Below, one piece after another: positions 8,768 to 16,702 of a stretch of 37,913 nucleotides of DNA. Both the position numbers and the translations under genes were made by a program. A model generated the notes under the pieces. The model was not told the DNA's origin. It saw only the letters and a list, made by a program, of their open reading frames with translations, and made no database searches. The stretch spans positions 1-37,913 of the forward strand of contig BNUW01000003.1 in the NCBI GenBank assembly GCA_025997655.1. The letters run 5' to 3'. The DNA is from Spirochaetia bacterium. Its GTDB lineage: Bacteria > Spirochaetota > Spirochaetia > Treponematales > Breznakiellaceae. Each line of letters starts with the position of its first letter. Position 1 is the stretch's first letter.

Positions 8768-9628
8768 TCACTCACTCCGCCAATTCCTAACCAGCACTTC
8801 CCCCACACTCCCCCGCCCCGCAGCATCTGAATTGATAGCCCGCTTCGCCTGCACCGGTATAACATCAAAATCTTTATGCGTATATATCTCCCGCACAAAC
8901 CCTGTGTCGGAATTGCTTAAGAGACACTTGACCCCCCGTTCAGTCATGCGTATTATAACATTTCTCAGCCGTATCTGCTCATCCTCTCCGAATCCCTGCG
9001 CATGGTATCCGGTAAAGTTTTTTTTATCAGCGCTATGATAGGGCGGATCAAAATAGATAAATGATTTTTCATCCGCCGTTGAAACGGCATCTTCAAAATC
9101 AGTATTAGTAATAGTAATATCATTACTGTTCAGATATGCGCTGATTTGTTGTAACATGCTTTCTTCAAACACCGCAGGGTTTTTATACTTTCCATAGGGA
9201 ACATTGAACAGCCCCCGGGAGTTTACCCGGTACAGGCCGTTGTAACAGGTTTTATTAAGGTATATCAAACGGGCGGCCTTTTCGGCGCCGGATAAACGGT
9301 TGAACGTTGCCGTATCGCGATCTAAATTCCGGATTTCGTAATAGTATTGCTCATCATGGTGATTTTTGTGCCCCCCCAGTATGGTGATAAGTCCTTCCAC
9401 ATCTTCTTTTATTACCCGGTAGGTCAGGATCAACTGGGTGTTACAATCGTTTATGAGCGCTTTCTCAGGTCTCAGTGCAAAAAAAACCGCCCCCGCCCCG
9501 ACGAAGGGTTCATAGTAGGTATACCCGTCGGCGGGAACCGGAATGTGCCGTTTGATTTCCGATAACAACTGCCGCTTTCCACCGGCCCACTTTAGGTAGG
9601 GCTTTATGTCAGGATTATACTCTGTCAT
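8768..9628 (-). CDS. dam: DNA adenine methyltransferase, Dam/M.DpnII (D12) class
   Basis: An N6-adenine DNA methylase of the D12 class (alpha group); relatives usually modify GATC. The protein is 286 aa from MTEYNPDIKPYLKWAGGKRQ. Visible motifs are the AdoMet motif region KWAGGKRQLL and FVGAGAVFFAL (motif I), and the catalytic DPPY (FIYFDPPYHS). The LNKTCYNGLYRVNSRGLFN block and the C-terminal SVGEVLVRNW are characteristic. The longer upstream frame reads into repeat DNA, so the ATG at 9628 is preferred. No cognate restriction enzyme is adjacent. It heads the minus-strand train that continues into the cas genes. Confidence 0.93.
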   Translation of the reverse strand: MTEYNPDIKPYLKWAGGKRQLLSEIKRHIPVPADGYTYYEPFVGAGAVFFALRPEKALINDCNTQLILTYRVIKEDVEGLITILGGHKNHHDEQYYYEIRNLDRDTATFNRLSGAEKAARLIYLNKTCYNGLYRVNSRGLFNVPYGKYKNPAVFEESMLQQISAYLNSNDITITNTDFEDAVSTADEKSFIYFDPPYHSADKKNFTGYHAQGFGEDEQIRLRNVIIRMTERGVKCLLSNSDTGFVREIYTHKDFDVIPVQAKRAINSDAAGRGSVGEVLVRNWRSE

Positions 9629-9664
9629 AGAAATATAGTATCCCGGAATGGAATAAAAGTGAAA

Positions 9665-9932
9665 GCCACATGCGAGGCTGGCCACCGGCAATTCCAAATT
9701 AGGAAAAACCACCGACCACACCGACCCTCACCGACAGATTAACGGACGATCTTTATGATTTCCACCTTGGGGAACGCACAAAAATTTACCAGAAAACCCA
9801 GTTTTAATCCGGTTGCTGCCAAATAATTCATAACCTGCGCCCTGGATTCACCGGCAAGCCTCGTCTTTGTCCGTGCTGTCCGTGAGGTCTGTGGTTAAAT
9901 TTGGAATTCCTGAGCTGGCCACATACGAGGCT
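9665..9932. repeat. Short repeats bracketing the GxxExxY relic
   Basis: A 15-bp direct repeat with one mismatch (GCCACATRCGAGGCT) occurs at 9665-9679 and 9918-9932. Inside it an 11-bp inverted pair (AATTCCAAATT) lies at 9690-9700 and 9898-9908. Together they frame the relic gene at 9739-9894. GACC/GACA-rich stretches (for example around 9708-9738 and 9866-9894) resemble the CACGGACA-type sequence often found next to GxxExxY genes. Confidence 0.6.
9739..9894 (-). pseudogene. 3' relic of a GxxExxY-family gene
   Basis: The last ~42 codons read TRLAGESRAQVMNYLAAT, then GLKLGFLVNFCAFPKVEI, IKIVR and stop. This is the typical C-terminus of GxxExxY proteins (about 125 aa), whose ends carry an AQxxNYLxATGxxxGxLxNF pattern. 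The N-terminal two thirds, including the GxxExxY motif, is absent. The open frame ends upstream at a stop directly before a CCACAGACC-type repeat that normally precedes such genes, so an internal deletion seems to have joined upstream repeat and C-terminus. There is no start codon and no function is expected. Confidence 0.75.
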
Positions 9933-9966
9933 TGACACGCTACGCATTTATCAGCATGGTTAGTAC

Positions 9967-10575
9967 ATGTACGGTCACGCGCCCAACGCCTATGATGTCA
10001 TACCCCAGGAATATCGGAAAACGGTGGAAGATTTGTTTCCCATAGGACACAGCCCGGCGGGAGAAGGGCCGGCGGTGAAGGCGGCGGAGAACTTTGCCGG
10101 GATTCTGGGAATCAGGGCGGATTATACGCGGCTGCTGAATACCCAGCGGTCGGACCGGGACTTGGCGCAATTTTTGGGACATTTTCAGAATAATCTGGAC
10201 CTGCTGATTCAAAAAACCTGGGTGGAAAAGTCCGATGAGGCCCGGAAAGATAAGCTCCAGGACCGCCTTCCCGGGTTTATCGCCGATATTGAGCGGGAAA
10301 ATTACCGGAAGGCACTGAAGGAATTTAGCGGTATCCTGGAGGAGTTGGCGCATCTACTTTTCGGCCCCCAGAGTTACCGGGACGATTTTGCCGAGTATGC
10401 TTTCAGGATCGATACCCAGATGGGGCTTTTCTGGTGGTATGGAGGGCAAATTGGCCGCTTCAAGCCGACCGGTGACGGAACCGGGGAAGCCAAAGGGGCC
10501 GGTGCAACGGATCCCTGCAAGGATGGACTTTGGGCGGTGCTGCTGCTGGGTATCTGCTACCTCACTAATTTTTAG
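9967..10575 (+). CDS. Unrecognised soluble helical protein
   Basis: A 202-aa protein that I do not recognise. It is mostly charged and probably alpha-helical, with no signal peptide and only a short hydrophobic C-terminal stretch (LWAVLLLGICYLTNF) that could be a membrane anchor. Distinctive blocks are LLNTQRSDRDLAQFLGHFQ and an aromatic-rich DTQMGLFWWYGGQIGRF. An in-frame stop lies just upstream of the ATG at 9967. No convincing ribosome site precedes it, so the start is uncertain and a later start is possible. Codon use resembles the neighbouring glnS, which supports it being a real gene. It stands alone between the GxxExxY relic and the glnS promoter. Confidence 0.7.
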   Translation: MYGHAPNAYDVIPQEYRKTVEDLFPIGHSPAGEGPAVKAAENFAGILGIRADYTRLLNTQRSDRDLAQFLGHFQNNLDLLIQKTWVEKSDEARKDKLQDRLPGFIADIERENYRKALKEFSGILEELAHLLFGPQSYRDDFAEYAFRIDTQMGLFWWYGGQIGRFKPTGDGTGEAKGAGATDPCKDGLWAVLLLGICYLTNF

Positions 10576-10595
10576 CCCGGCTTTACGTTGCCTTA

Positions 10596-10624
10596 TTGTT
10601 AAAAAAACGTTTTTATGCTATTTT
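10596..10624 (+). promoter_or_regulatory. Probable promoter of glnS
   Basis: TTGTTA, a 17-nt spacer and TATTTT fit a sigma70-type promoter about 40 bp before the glnS start. The spacer carries the palindrome AAAAACGTTTTT. Confidence 0.45.
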
Positions 10625-10662
10625 ATATCCATAGGTACGCCTGCGCGGAGGAACATTTTTAT

Positions 10663-12408
10663 ATGGCGGAAGAGTCAGCGTTCAGGGAGAACGGTGCGGA
10701 CTTTACAAGTGATTTCATAAGCGATTTTATCGCCGCGGACCTCAAAAGCGGCCGGTTCGGCTATGTTCATACCCGGTTTCCCCCGGAGCCCAACGGCTGG
10801 CTCCATATCGGTCACTGCAAGGCCTTTTACATCGACTTTTCCATGGCGGAACGGTTCAAGGGCAAGTGTAACCTCCGTTTTGACGATACCAACCCGGAAA
10901 AAGAGGATGTTTCCTACGTTGAAGCCATCAAGCGGGATGTCAAATGGATGGGCTACGACTGGGAAGACCGGGAGTACTACGCCTCGGACTATTACGAATA
11001 CCTCTACGAACTGGCGGTAAAAATCATCAGGAAGGGCCATGCCTATGTGGACGACCTGACCGATGAGGAGATGAGCGAGTACCGGGGGACGGCGGTGGCG
11101 GATAAAAACAATATTACCAACACCCCACCGGGGCGGAACAGCCCGTACCGGGACCGTATTATAGAAGAAAACCTGGACCTGCTGGCCCGGATGCGGGCGG
11201 GGGAGTTCCCCGACGGGGCCAAGACCCTGCGGGCAAAGATTGACATGGCCCACCCCAATCTGCTTCTGCGGGACCCGGTGATGTACCGTATCCGCCGGGA
11301 AACCCATTACCGTACCGGAAACAAGTGGTGCATCTACCCCATGTACGATTTCCAGCACCCCCTTTCGGATGCCAGGGAGGGGATCACCCATTCCCTCTGC
11401 TCCCTGGAATACGAAATCCACCGGCCCCTGTACGAATGGTTTATCCGCGAGGCTGAGGTGTTCCCCAGCCGCCAGATTGAATTTGCCCGGCTGAATATAA
11501 CCCATACGGTGCTGTCCAAGCGGTGGCTCCTTAAGCTGGTCCAGGAAAAGTACGTGTCCGGCTGGGATGATCCCCGGATGCCCACCATTGCGGGGCTCCG
11601 GCGGCGAGGTTATACCCCGGAGGCCATTCGCAGCTTTATCTCCCAAATCGGCGTTGCCAAGACCGACAGCATGGTGGACATTGCCTTTTTGGAGTATTGC
11701 CTGCGGGAGGATCTGAACAAGAGGTCCCCCCGGGTGATGGCGGTGCTGCGGCCCCTAAAACTTATCATTGATAACTGGGATGCTGCAGACGATGAGCTTG
11801 AGGCGGTGAACAACCCCGAAGACCCGTCGGCGGGGACCCGGAAGCTACGCTTTACCCGTGAACTCTGGATAGAGCGGGAGGATTTTGAGGAAGTTCCGCC
11901 GCCCAAATACTTCCGACTTTTTCCGGGCAATTCGGTGCGGCTGCGGTACGGGTATATCGTTACCTGTACGGGATTCGACAAGGATGCTGCGGGTAGTATT
12001 ACTGCGGTGCATTGCACCTGCGATCCGGAAACCAAGGGGGGTAACGCCCCGGATAACCGCAAGGTGAAGGGTACCATCCACTGGCTTTCCGCAGAGGACG
12101 CCGTCCCCATTGAGGTGCGGATCTACGACCACCTGTTCGCGGTGGAGCGGCCCATGGAGGTTGCGCCGGGGAAAACCTTTCTGGACAACATCAATCCCAA
12201 TTCCCTGGAGATTGTTTCCAATGCCTATGGCGAAAAGTACCTGTCTGCGGCGGCGGCCGGGGATCGGTTTCAGTTTGAACGGCTTGGGTATTTTGTACGT
12301 GACCCGGATACATCCGCAGGAGGAGCGCCGGTCTTCAATAAAACGGTGGGGCTTCGGGATACTTGGGCTAAAGCCCTGTCAAAAATCGGGCAAAAAACGG
12401 CCCAATAG
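10663..12408 (+). CDS. glnS: Glutaminyl-tRNA synthetase
   Basis: Charges tRNA-Gln with glutamine in the cytoplasm. The 581-aa protein is a class I synthetase with the HIGH motif in [17 protein letters not shown] and a KMSKS-like VLSKRWL. GlnRS-specific blocks include [38 protein letters not shown] and [17 protein letters not shown], and the anticodon-binding beta-barrel domains follow. The start at [10 protein letters not shown] is preferred because GGAGGA lies about 10 bases upstream; an in-frame ATG 48 bases earlier overlaps the putative -10 region. A directly encoded GlnRS implies that this organism need not rely on the GatCAB route. The esterase gene follows after 9 nt. Confidence 0.97.
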   Translation: MAEESAFRENGADFTSDFISDFIAADLKSGRFGYVHTRFPPEPNGWLHIGHCKAFYIDFSMAERFKGKCNLRFDDTNPEKEDVSYVEAIKRDVKWMGYDWEDREYYASDYYEYLYELAVKIIRKGHAYVDDLTDEEMSEYRGTAVADKNNITNTPPGRNSPYRDRIIEENLDLLARMRAGEFPDGAKTLRAKIDMAHPNLLLRDPVMYRIRRETHYRTGNKWCIYPMYDFQHPLSDAREGITHSLCSLEYEIHRPLYEWFIREAEVFPSRQIEFARLNITHTVLSKRWLLKLVQEKYVSGWDDPRMPTIAGLRRRGYTPEAIRSFISQIGVAKTDSMVDIAFLEYCLREDLNKRSPRVMAVLRPLKLIIDNWDAADDELEAVNNPEDPSAGTRKLRFTRELWIEREDFEEVPPPKYFRLFPGNSVRLRYGYIVTCTGFDKDAAGSITAVHCTCDPETKGGNAPDNRKVKGTIHWLSAEDAVPIEVRIYDHLFAVERPMEVAPGKTFLDNINPNSLEIVSNAYGEKYLSAAAAGDRFQFERLGYFVRDPDTSAGGAPVFNKTVGLRDTWAKALSKIGQKTAQ

Positions 12409-12417
12409 GAGAGAACA

Positions 12418-13203
12418 ATGATACTACGCGGAAATGTGTATTCGGAGGTGCTGCACCTGTATACGGGAATATCCGTTTTGGCGCCCGATCAGCATTTGGA
12501 TGAGGGGGCCTACAGGGTATGCTATCTCCTCCACGGCCTTCACAATGATCAGAATTCCTGGATCGACAGTACCCTGCTGCAGATTTTTGCCAGGGATTAC
12601 AATGTGTTGTTCGTCATGCCGGCGGTGGGGAGAAGTTTCTACGCGGATATGAAGCACGGGTACAATTACTATACCTACGTCGGCGATGAGCTTCCCGAAA
12701 TATGCAAAAAGGTGTTCAATATATCCGCCAAGCGGGAAGATACTGCGGTAATCGGCTGTTCCATGGGTGGTTACGGCGCCCTGAAAATAGCCCTGGGCAA
12801 GCCTGAGCAGTACGGATTTTGCGGGGCCATTTCCCCTGCCTGTTTGTTTATCGACGAGCACCTGAACGGGCTGCGGAAAAATGCCGACTATTGGCTAAAA
12901 ACCGGGGGGCCGGAAGCGGAGACGATACTCCGGGATTTCCAATCCGTCTTTGGCGAGCAGCTTTCCTACACCGACGGGGACGAGATCATCAAACTGGCGA
13001 AGAAAGCTGCTTCCGGAACGGTGCAGCCGAAGATCTATGCGGCATGCGGAACCGAGGACAATCTCCAAAAGGAAAATGTACGCTTCAAGGAACAGGTAGA
13101 AAAACTGAACCTGGATTATTCCTATGAGGCATGGGCGGGCGGCCATGACTGGCTGTTCTTTAATGACGCCCTGAAAAAAGCGCTTCAAGTGTGGCATGTC
13201 TGA
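12418..13203 (+). CDS. Esterase D / S-formylglutathione hydrolase-like alpha/beta hydrolase
   Basis: A 261-aa cytosolic alpha/beta hydrolase of the putative esterase family (tributyrin esterase EstA, esterase D). The nucleophile elbow is GCSMGGYGALKIA, the oxyanion-side block is YRVCYLLHGLHNDQNSW, and the catalytic His is in AWAGGHDWLFFNDAL near the C-terminus. There is no signal peptide, so it probably acts on small intracellular esters such as acetyl-sugars or thioesters; the substrate cannot be read from sequence. AGGAGA lies directly upstream of the ATG, and the gene follows glnS by 9 nt, suggesting co-transcription. Confidence 0.88.
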   Translation: MILRGNVYSEVLHLYTGISVLAPDQHLDEGAYRVCYLLHGLHNDQNSWIDSTLLQIFARDYNVLFVMPAVGRSFYADMKHGYNYYTYVGDELPEICKKVFNISAKREDTAVIGCSMGGYGALKIALGKPEQYGFCGAISPACLFIDEHLNGLRKNADYWLKTGGPEAETILRDFQSVFGEQLSYTDGDEIIKLAKKAASGTVQPKIYAACGTEDNLQKENVRFKEQVEKLNLDYSYEAWAGGHDWLFFNDALKKALQVWHV

Positions 13204-13236
13204 CATGCTAATAAATGTATAGAAGGAGGTATCGGT

Positions 13237-14382
13237 ATGCCCGCATCAAAGGTGTATTTTACCGATATGCGTTGTAAAGTCGGAGACAGTTTGCTGGATA
13301 AACTGAATCGTTTGATTCAGAAGGCCGGTATTGAGCAAATTGATTTTAATCAGAAGTATGTGGCTATTAAGATCCACTTCGGGGAGCCGGGAAACCTGGC
13401 TTTCCTCCGGCCCAACTTTGCCAAGGTGGTGGCGGACAAGATTAAGGCCCTGGGGGGCAAGCCCTTCCTGACGGACAGCAACACTCTGTACGTGGGGCGG
13501 CGGAACAATGCCCTGGTGCACATGGACGCGGCCTTTGAAAACGGCTATTCGCCCCTGTCCACGGGGTGTCAGAATATCATCGCCGATGGTCTCAAGGGGA
13601 CCGATGATGTGGACGTTCCAGTCCCCGGCGGGATCTACTGCAAGACGGCGAAGATTGGCCGGGCGATTATGGACGCGGATATTGTCATCTCCCTGAATCA
13701 CTTTAAGGGCCACGAGGGCACCGGTTTCGGCGGGGCGCTCAAAAATCTCGGCATGGGGAGCGGCAGCCGGGGGGGCAAGATGATCATGCACAACGATGGT
13801 AAGCCCACGGTTGATCAGAATGAGTGTACCGGCTGTAAGGGCTGTACCAAATTCTGTAACCAGAACGCCATTCTGTTTGACGCCGCTAAAAAAGCCGGAA
13901 CCGCTAAAGCGGTCATTGATCACAATCTCTGCGTGGGCTGCGGCCGCTGTATCGGGGCCTGTAACTTCCATGCCATCTCAAACGATAGCAGCTCCAGCAA
14001 TGCGGCGCTGAACTGCAAGATCGCCGAATTCACCCAGGCGGTGGTACACGGGCGGCCCAATTTCCACATCAACGTGGTGAACCAGGTTTCCCCCTACTGC
14101 GACTGCCACGGGGAAAGCGACGCGCCGATTGTTCCGGATATCGGAATCTTCGCCGGCTTTGACCCGGTTGCCCTGGACAAAGCCTGCATTGACGCAGTGA
14201 ACGCCGCGCCGGCGATTGCTACCAGTATCATTTCGGAACGGGAGCAAACCCACAAGGACAGCCACGGACATGCGGATCATTTAACCGACATCCACCCCAC
14301 CACGGACTGGCAGACCCAAATCAGCCATGCGGAAAAGATTGGGTTGGGCAGCGGAACCTATGAGCTGATCACGGTAAAGTAA
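13237..14382 (+). CDS. DUF362 domain protein with two [4Fe-4S] clusters
   Basis: A 381-aa protein of the DUF362 family fused to a ferredoxin-type domain. The N-terminal DUF362 region (about 1-190) includes VAIKIHFGEPGNLAFLRP and LNHFKGHEGTGFGGALKNLG. Two cluster motifs follow at about residues 190-250: CTGCKGCTKFCNQ and CVGCGRCIGACNF. A C-terminal DUF362 part (PDIGIFAGFDPVALDKACID) closes the fold. These proteins are common in anaerobes, are predicted redox or metal-handling enzymes, and have no settled reaction. An AGAAGGAGG ribosome site precedes the ATG. The stop lies 2 nt from the stop of the convergent barrel gene. Confidence 0.92.
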   Translation: MPASKVYFTDMRCKVGDSLLDKLNRLIQKAGIEQIDFNQKYVAIKIHFGEPGNLAFLRPNFAKVVADKIKALGGKPFLTDSNTLYVGRRNNALVHMDAAFENGYSPLSTGCQNIIADGLKGTDDVDVPVPGGIYCKTAKIGRAIMDADIVISLNHFKGHEGTGFGGALKNLGMGSGSRGGKMIMHNDGKPTVDQNECTGCKGCTKFCNQNAILFDAAKKAGTAKAVIDHNLCVGCGRCIGACNFHAISNDSSSSNAALNCKIAEFTQAVVHGRPNFHINVVNQVSPYCDCHGESDAPIVPDIGIFAGFDPVALDKACIDAVNAAPAIATSIISEREQTHKDSHGHADHLTDIHPTTDWQTQISHAEKIGLGSGTYELITVK

Positions 14383-14384
14383 GT

Positions 14385-15881
14385 TTAGAAACTATAGGTC
14401 AGTATCGCCTTAACAAAATGGTTATCCCGGTACTGGCCTAGTTCTCCCCCATCCTTGCCGCCGAAGATGCCCCCGGAAAGTTCCGCTGTCAAATCACCAA
14501 GGGTATAGGAAACTGCGGGGATGCAGTAAAAATCCATAGCTTCGATGTTCCAGATATTGGTGAGCTTTAACTCCAGTTTTTCCTGTAACAGTTTTTTGGA
14601 TATCCGGAAGGTAAGCGCCGTATTGGTTATGGGAGAATCTGCTTCGGTATCCAACGCGGGGTTACTGTTCACCTTGTCGTTCAAAAGACGGATTGTTTCA
14701 TTTGCCTGCAGGTTCACAACGAGTCCCCGGAATATATCCCGGTCAAAACCCAGAGACCAGGCGAGGAAGGGATTGTAAACCGCCCCGTCATCCCCGGAAA
14801 GGTCATTGGTGATATTGGCGGCAAATTCGGCGCGGACATTAAAACCGAAAAGCACCTGTGCGTAATCCATACCGATTTGGTGGTAACGGTTGTACTCGAT
14901 CCGGGGTTTAGGATACGGTCCCGGCGCACCGGTGACAGCGGTAATATTCAAAAAAGCATCCACTCCCGTAAGACTAAGGGATGGCCTGAAGAGATTCCCA
15001 TAGTAATATTGTACGCCGATATCTGCGGGTCCGATAGTGGTAGTAAAGCGGATTCCCCCCTGAGCATACTCAAGTCCCTTGGTGGGAGGAATGGTAACAC
15101 TCATTCTTTGCAATACTGTAGGATCATTGGCAATCCCTTGGGCGACGCCATTCCCAAGCAAGGTTGATTTGTCATAAGCCGCATCAATAATCCCGCCGAC
15201 CATATCCTGAGCACGATCATCAGTTATCGCCGTGGGGTACCAGCGGCCGAAGCTGTCGAGATCAAACCGGTGGCCCTGAAAGGCGGGGATAAAAACCGCC
15301 TCCAGTTTTGAAAAGCCGCCGACAGACCAGGATGCATGGACCATAGGCCGGGCGATCTTGCGGCCCTGCGAATCGGTGATGTTGGTAAGGTCCGAATAAT
15401 CCAGGGGATTGGTTACATCCAGGGGGCCAAGGCTGTCCGCCTTTCCCCAGGTGAGCTTACGGAGTCCTCCCTCAATGTTTACCGGGCCTAAATAAGCGCG
15501 AAGATACGCTTCGTTAATGAGCTTTGGGGTAGACCTGGGTTCTTGATGAAAGGTTCCCAAATCCCGGAAGCTGTCGGAGGAAATAGTAAAGTTGATAACT
15601 GCATCGGCATACCGGGAGGATGCGTTGAAGTTGAGCTTGCCCGAAAAGATATCCCCCGGATCTACGGCCTTTGCATTGGCTTTGGATCTAAAATCATAGG
15701 GGAAGAGGGCGAGTCCGGCCGAAACCTCCCCCCCTAATTTTACGCTCACCGCCTGTGCAGGTTCTGCCGGGTTATTCTCTGAATCATCCCCGAAGCCAAA
15801 ACCAAAATCATCATCCGCCCGGACCGTTCCCGGAATAAGAACGAGGCCCGCAATGAGAAGAGAAAAAAGCAAGCGCTTCAT
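14385..15881 (-). CDS. Outer-membrane beta-barrel protein with acidic FGFGFG motif
   Basis: A 498-aa exported protein. A signal peptide (MKRLLFSLLIAGLVLIPGTVRA) is followed at once by the acidic repeat DDDFGFGFGDDSENN. The rest alternates polar and hydrophobic residues in strand-like blocks and ends in ILTYSF, a terminal aromatic as used by BAM substrates. It resembles DUF1302-type or alginate-export-like barrels, including the GGLRKLTWGKADSLGPLD region; the family is an inference. It is the last gene of the cobQ-RND-LolA-like operon and its start overlaps the upstream stop (ATGA). It is likely the outer-membrane channel or acceptor of an envelope transport system. The same FGFGFG motif is found in the RND protein. 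Confidence 0.85.
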   Translation of the reverse strand: MKRLLFSLLIAGLVLIPGTVRADDDFGFGFGDDSENNPAEPAQAVSVKLGGEVSAGLALFPYDFRSKANAKAVDPGDIFSGKLNFNASSRYADAVINFTISSDSFRDLGTFHQEPRSTPKLINEAYLRAYLGPVNIEGGLRKLTWGKADSLGPLDVTNPLDYSDLTNITDSQGRKIARPMVHASWSVGGFSKLEAVFIPAFQGHRFDLDSFGRWYPTAITDDRAQDMVGGIIDAAYDKSTLLGNGVAQGIANDPTVLQRMSVTIPPTKGLEYAQGGIRFTTTIGPADIGVQYYYGNLFRPSLSLTGVDAFLNITAVTGAPGPYPKPRIEYNRYHQIGMDYAQVLFGFNVRAEFAANITNDLSGDDGAVYNPFLAWSLGFDRDIFRGLVVNLQANETIRLLNDKVNSNPALDTEADSPITNTALTFRISKKLLQEKLELKLTNIWNIEAMDFYCIPAVSYTLGDLTAELSGGIFGGKDGGELGQYRDNHFVKAILTYSF

Positions 15882-16651
15882 CTTGCCCTCCCCGTTTCAA
15901 GATACGCAGTGGTGAATGCGCCCTCCGGTATATTTGAATCATAGGCTAACTTTTGTATATAAATTGTGGTAAAGGTTCCGGCGGAAAGCGTAGTCATTTT
16001 TGTTACCCAGGGTGAGAGACGTCCCTGTACGTCCTTTAGTTCAAGTGTTTCAAACACCTTCTGTAAAGTGTTTTTTTTGTCGTACAATTCTAATTTGCGG
16101 GTAACGGAATTATTTTTATCTATCCATGAAATTATTTTGCCGTACTGATAGGTCCCGTCCTTCGGTATTGACTCAATTACATAGCAAACATCGCCGTTCA
16201 AGGATTCTTCCTTTAAAAGACGGTGTGTATCTTTGTCGACTTCCCGATCGGCGGAAGAAATATCATCGTATGAAAGATCGGTGCCCATGAAACTGCCCGA
16301 TCCTTCGCCGGCGGCGATACGGCGAACCTTGTTTAATTCAGGTAAAAATATAAACCGGTCGTCAGCGCCCGATCGATTTTCCATGGTGAGAAAGCGGGTG
16401 CCTTTAACGCTTGCCGGGGTTAGAAACTCAATGATGATACGGCTTTTCCCTGCGGCATCATCTTTAGAATATTGATTTATTGCCCGCTCAGTTGTTGTAC
16501 CGTTCTTTGCGGTAATCACCATGCGGGACTGTGTAGATATGGTGTCCGCCTGTATCCTGTTCCGGGATGCTTCGACTATGCCGGCCGCATTCTGTGCGGA
16601 CAAACTGAATGTCCATACCAACATTCCCAAACATACAAAAAAGCTTTTCAT
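15878..16651 (-). CDS. LolA-like outer membrane lipoprotein-sorting protein
   Basis: A 257-aa periplasmic protein with a signal peptide (MKSFFVCLGMLVWTFSLSAQ). It matches the pattern of LolA/LppX-fold outer-membrane lipoprotein-sorting proteins found beside RND/MMPL exporters: SRMVITAKNGTTTERAI, FLTPASVKGTRFLTMENRSG, FIFLPELNKVRRIA and GSFMGTDLSYDDI. Such proteins are thought to carry a hydrophobic molecule between inner and outer membrane. AAGGAG precedes the ATG by 8 bases. The barrel gene overlaps its stop and the RND gene ends 51 nt upstream, which gives the order exporter, carrier, barrel. Confidence 0.9.
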   Translation of the reverse strand: MKSFFVCLGMLVWTFSLSAQNAAGIVEASRNRIQADTISTQSRMVITAKNGTTTERAINQYSKDDAAGKSRIIIEFLTPASVKGTRFLTMENRSGADDRFIFLPELNKVRRIAAGEGSGSFMGTDLSYDDISSADREVDKDTHRLLKEESLNGDVCYVIESIPKDGTYQYGKIISWIDKNNSVTRKLELYDKKNTLQKVFETLELKDVQGRLSPWVTKMTTLSAGTFTTIYIQKLAYDSNIPEGAFTTAYLETGRAR

Positions 16652-16702
16652 ATACCATCTCCTTACAATTTAAACCGCCATAGGTGCGTATCAATTCCGC
16701 TA

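Noticed and set aside
8398..8898. A longer N-terminus for the flavin-reductase-like protein starting at 8898
   Set aside because: The extra residues lie inside the dam gene in another frame and look unlike the family N-terminus; the ATG at 8763, 4 nt after the dam stop, is preferred.
10675..11646. A 323-codon open frame antisense to glnS
   Set aside because: glnS has HIGH and KMSKS motifs over its whole length; the antisense frame has no motif or ribosome site.
13246..13971. A 241-codon open frame antisense to the DUF362 gene
   Set aside because: Shadow frame; the sense protein has two complete [4Fe-4S] motifs.
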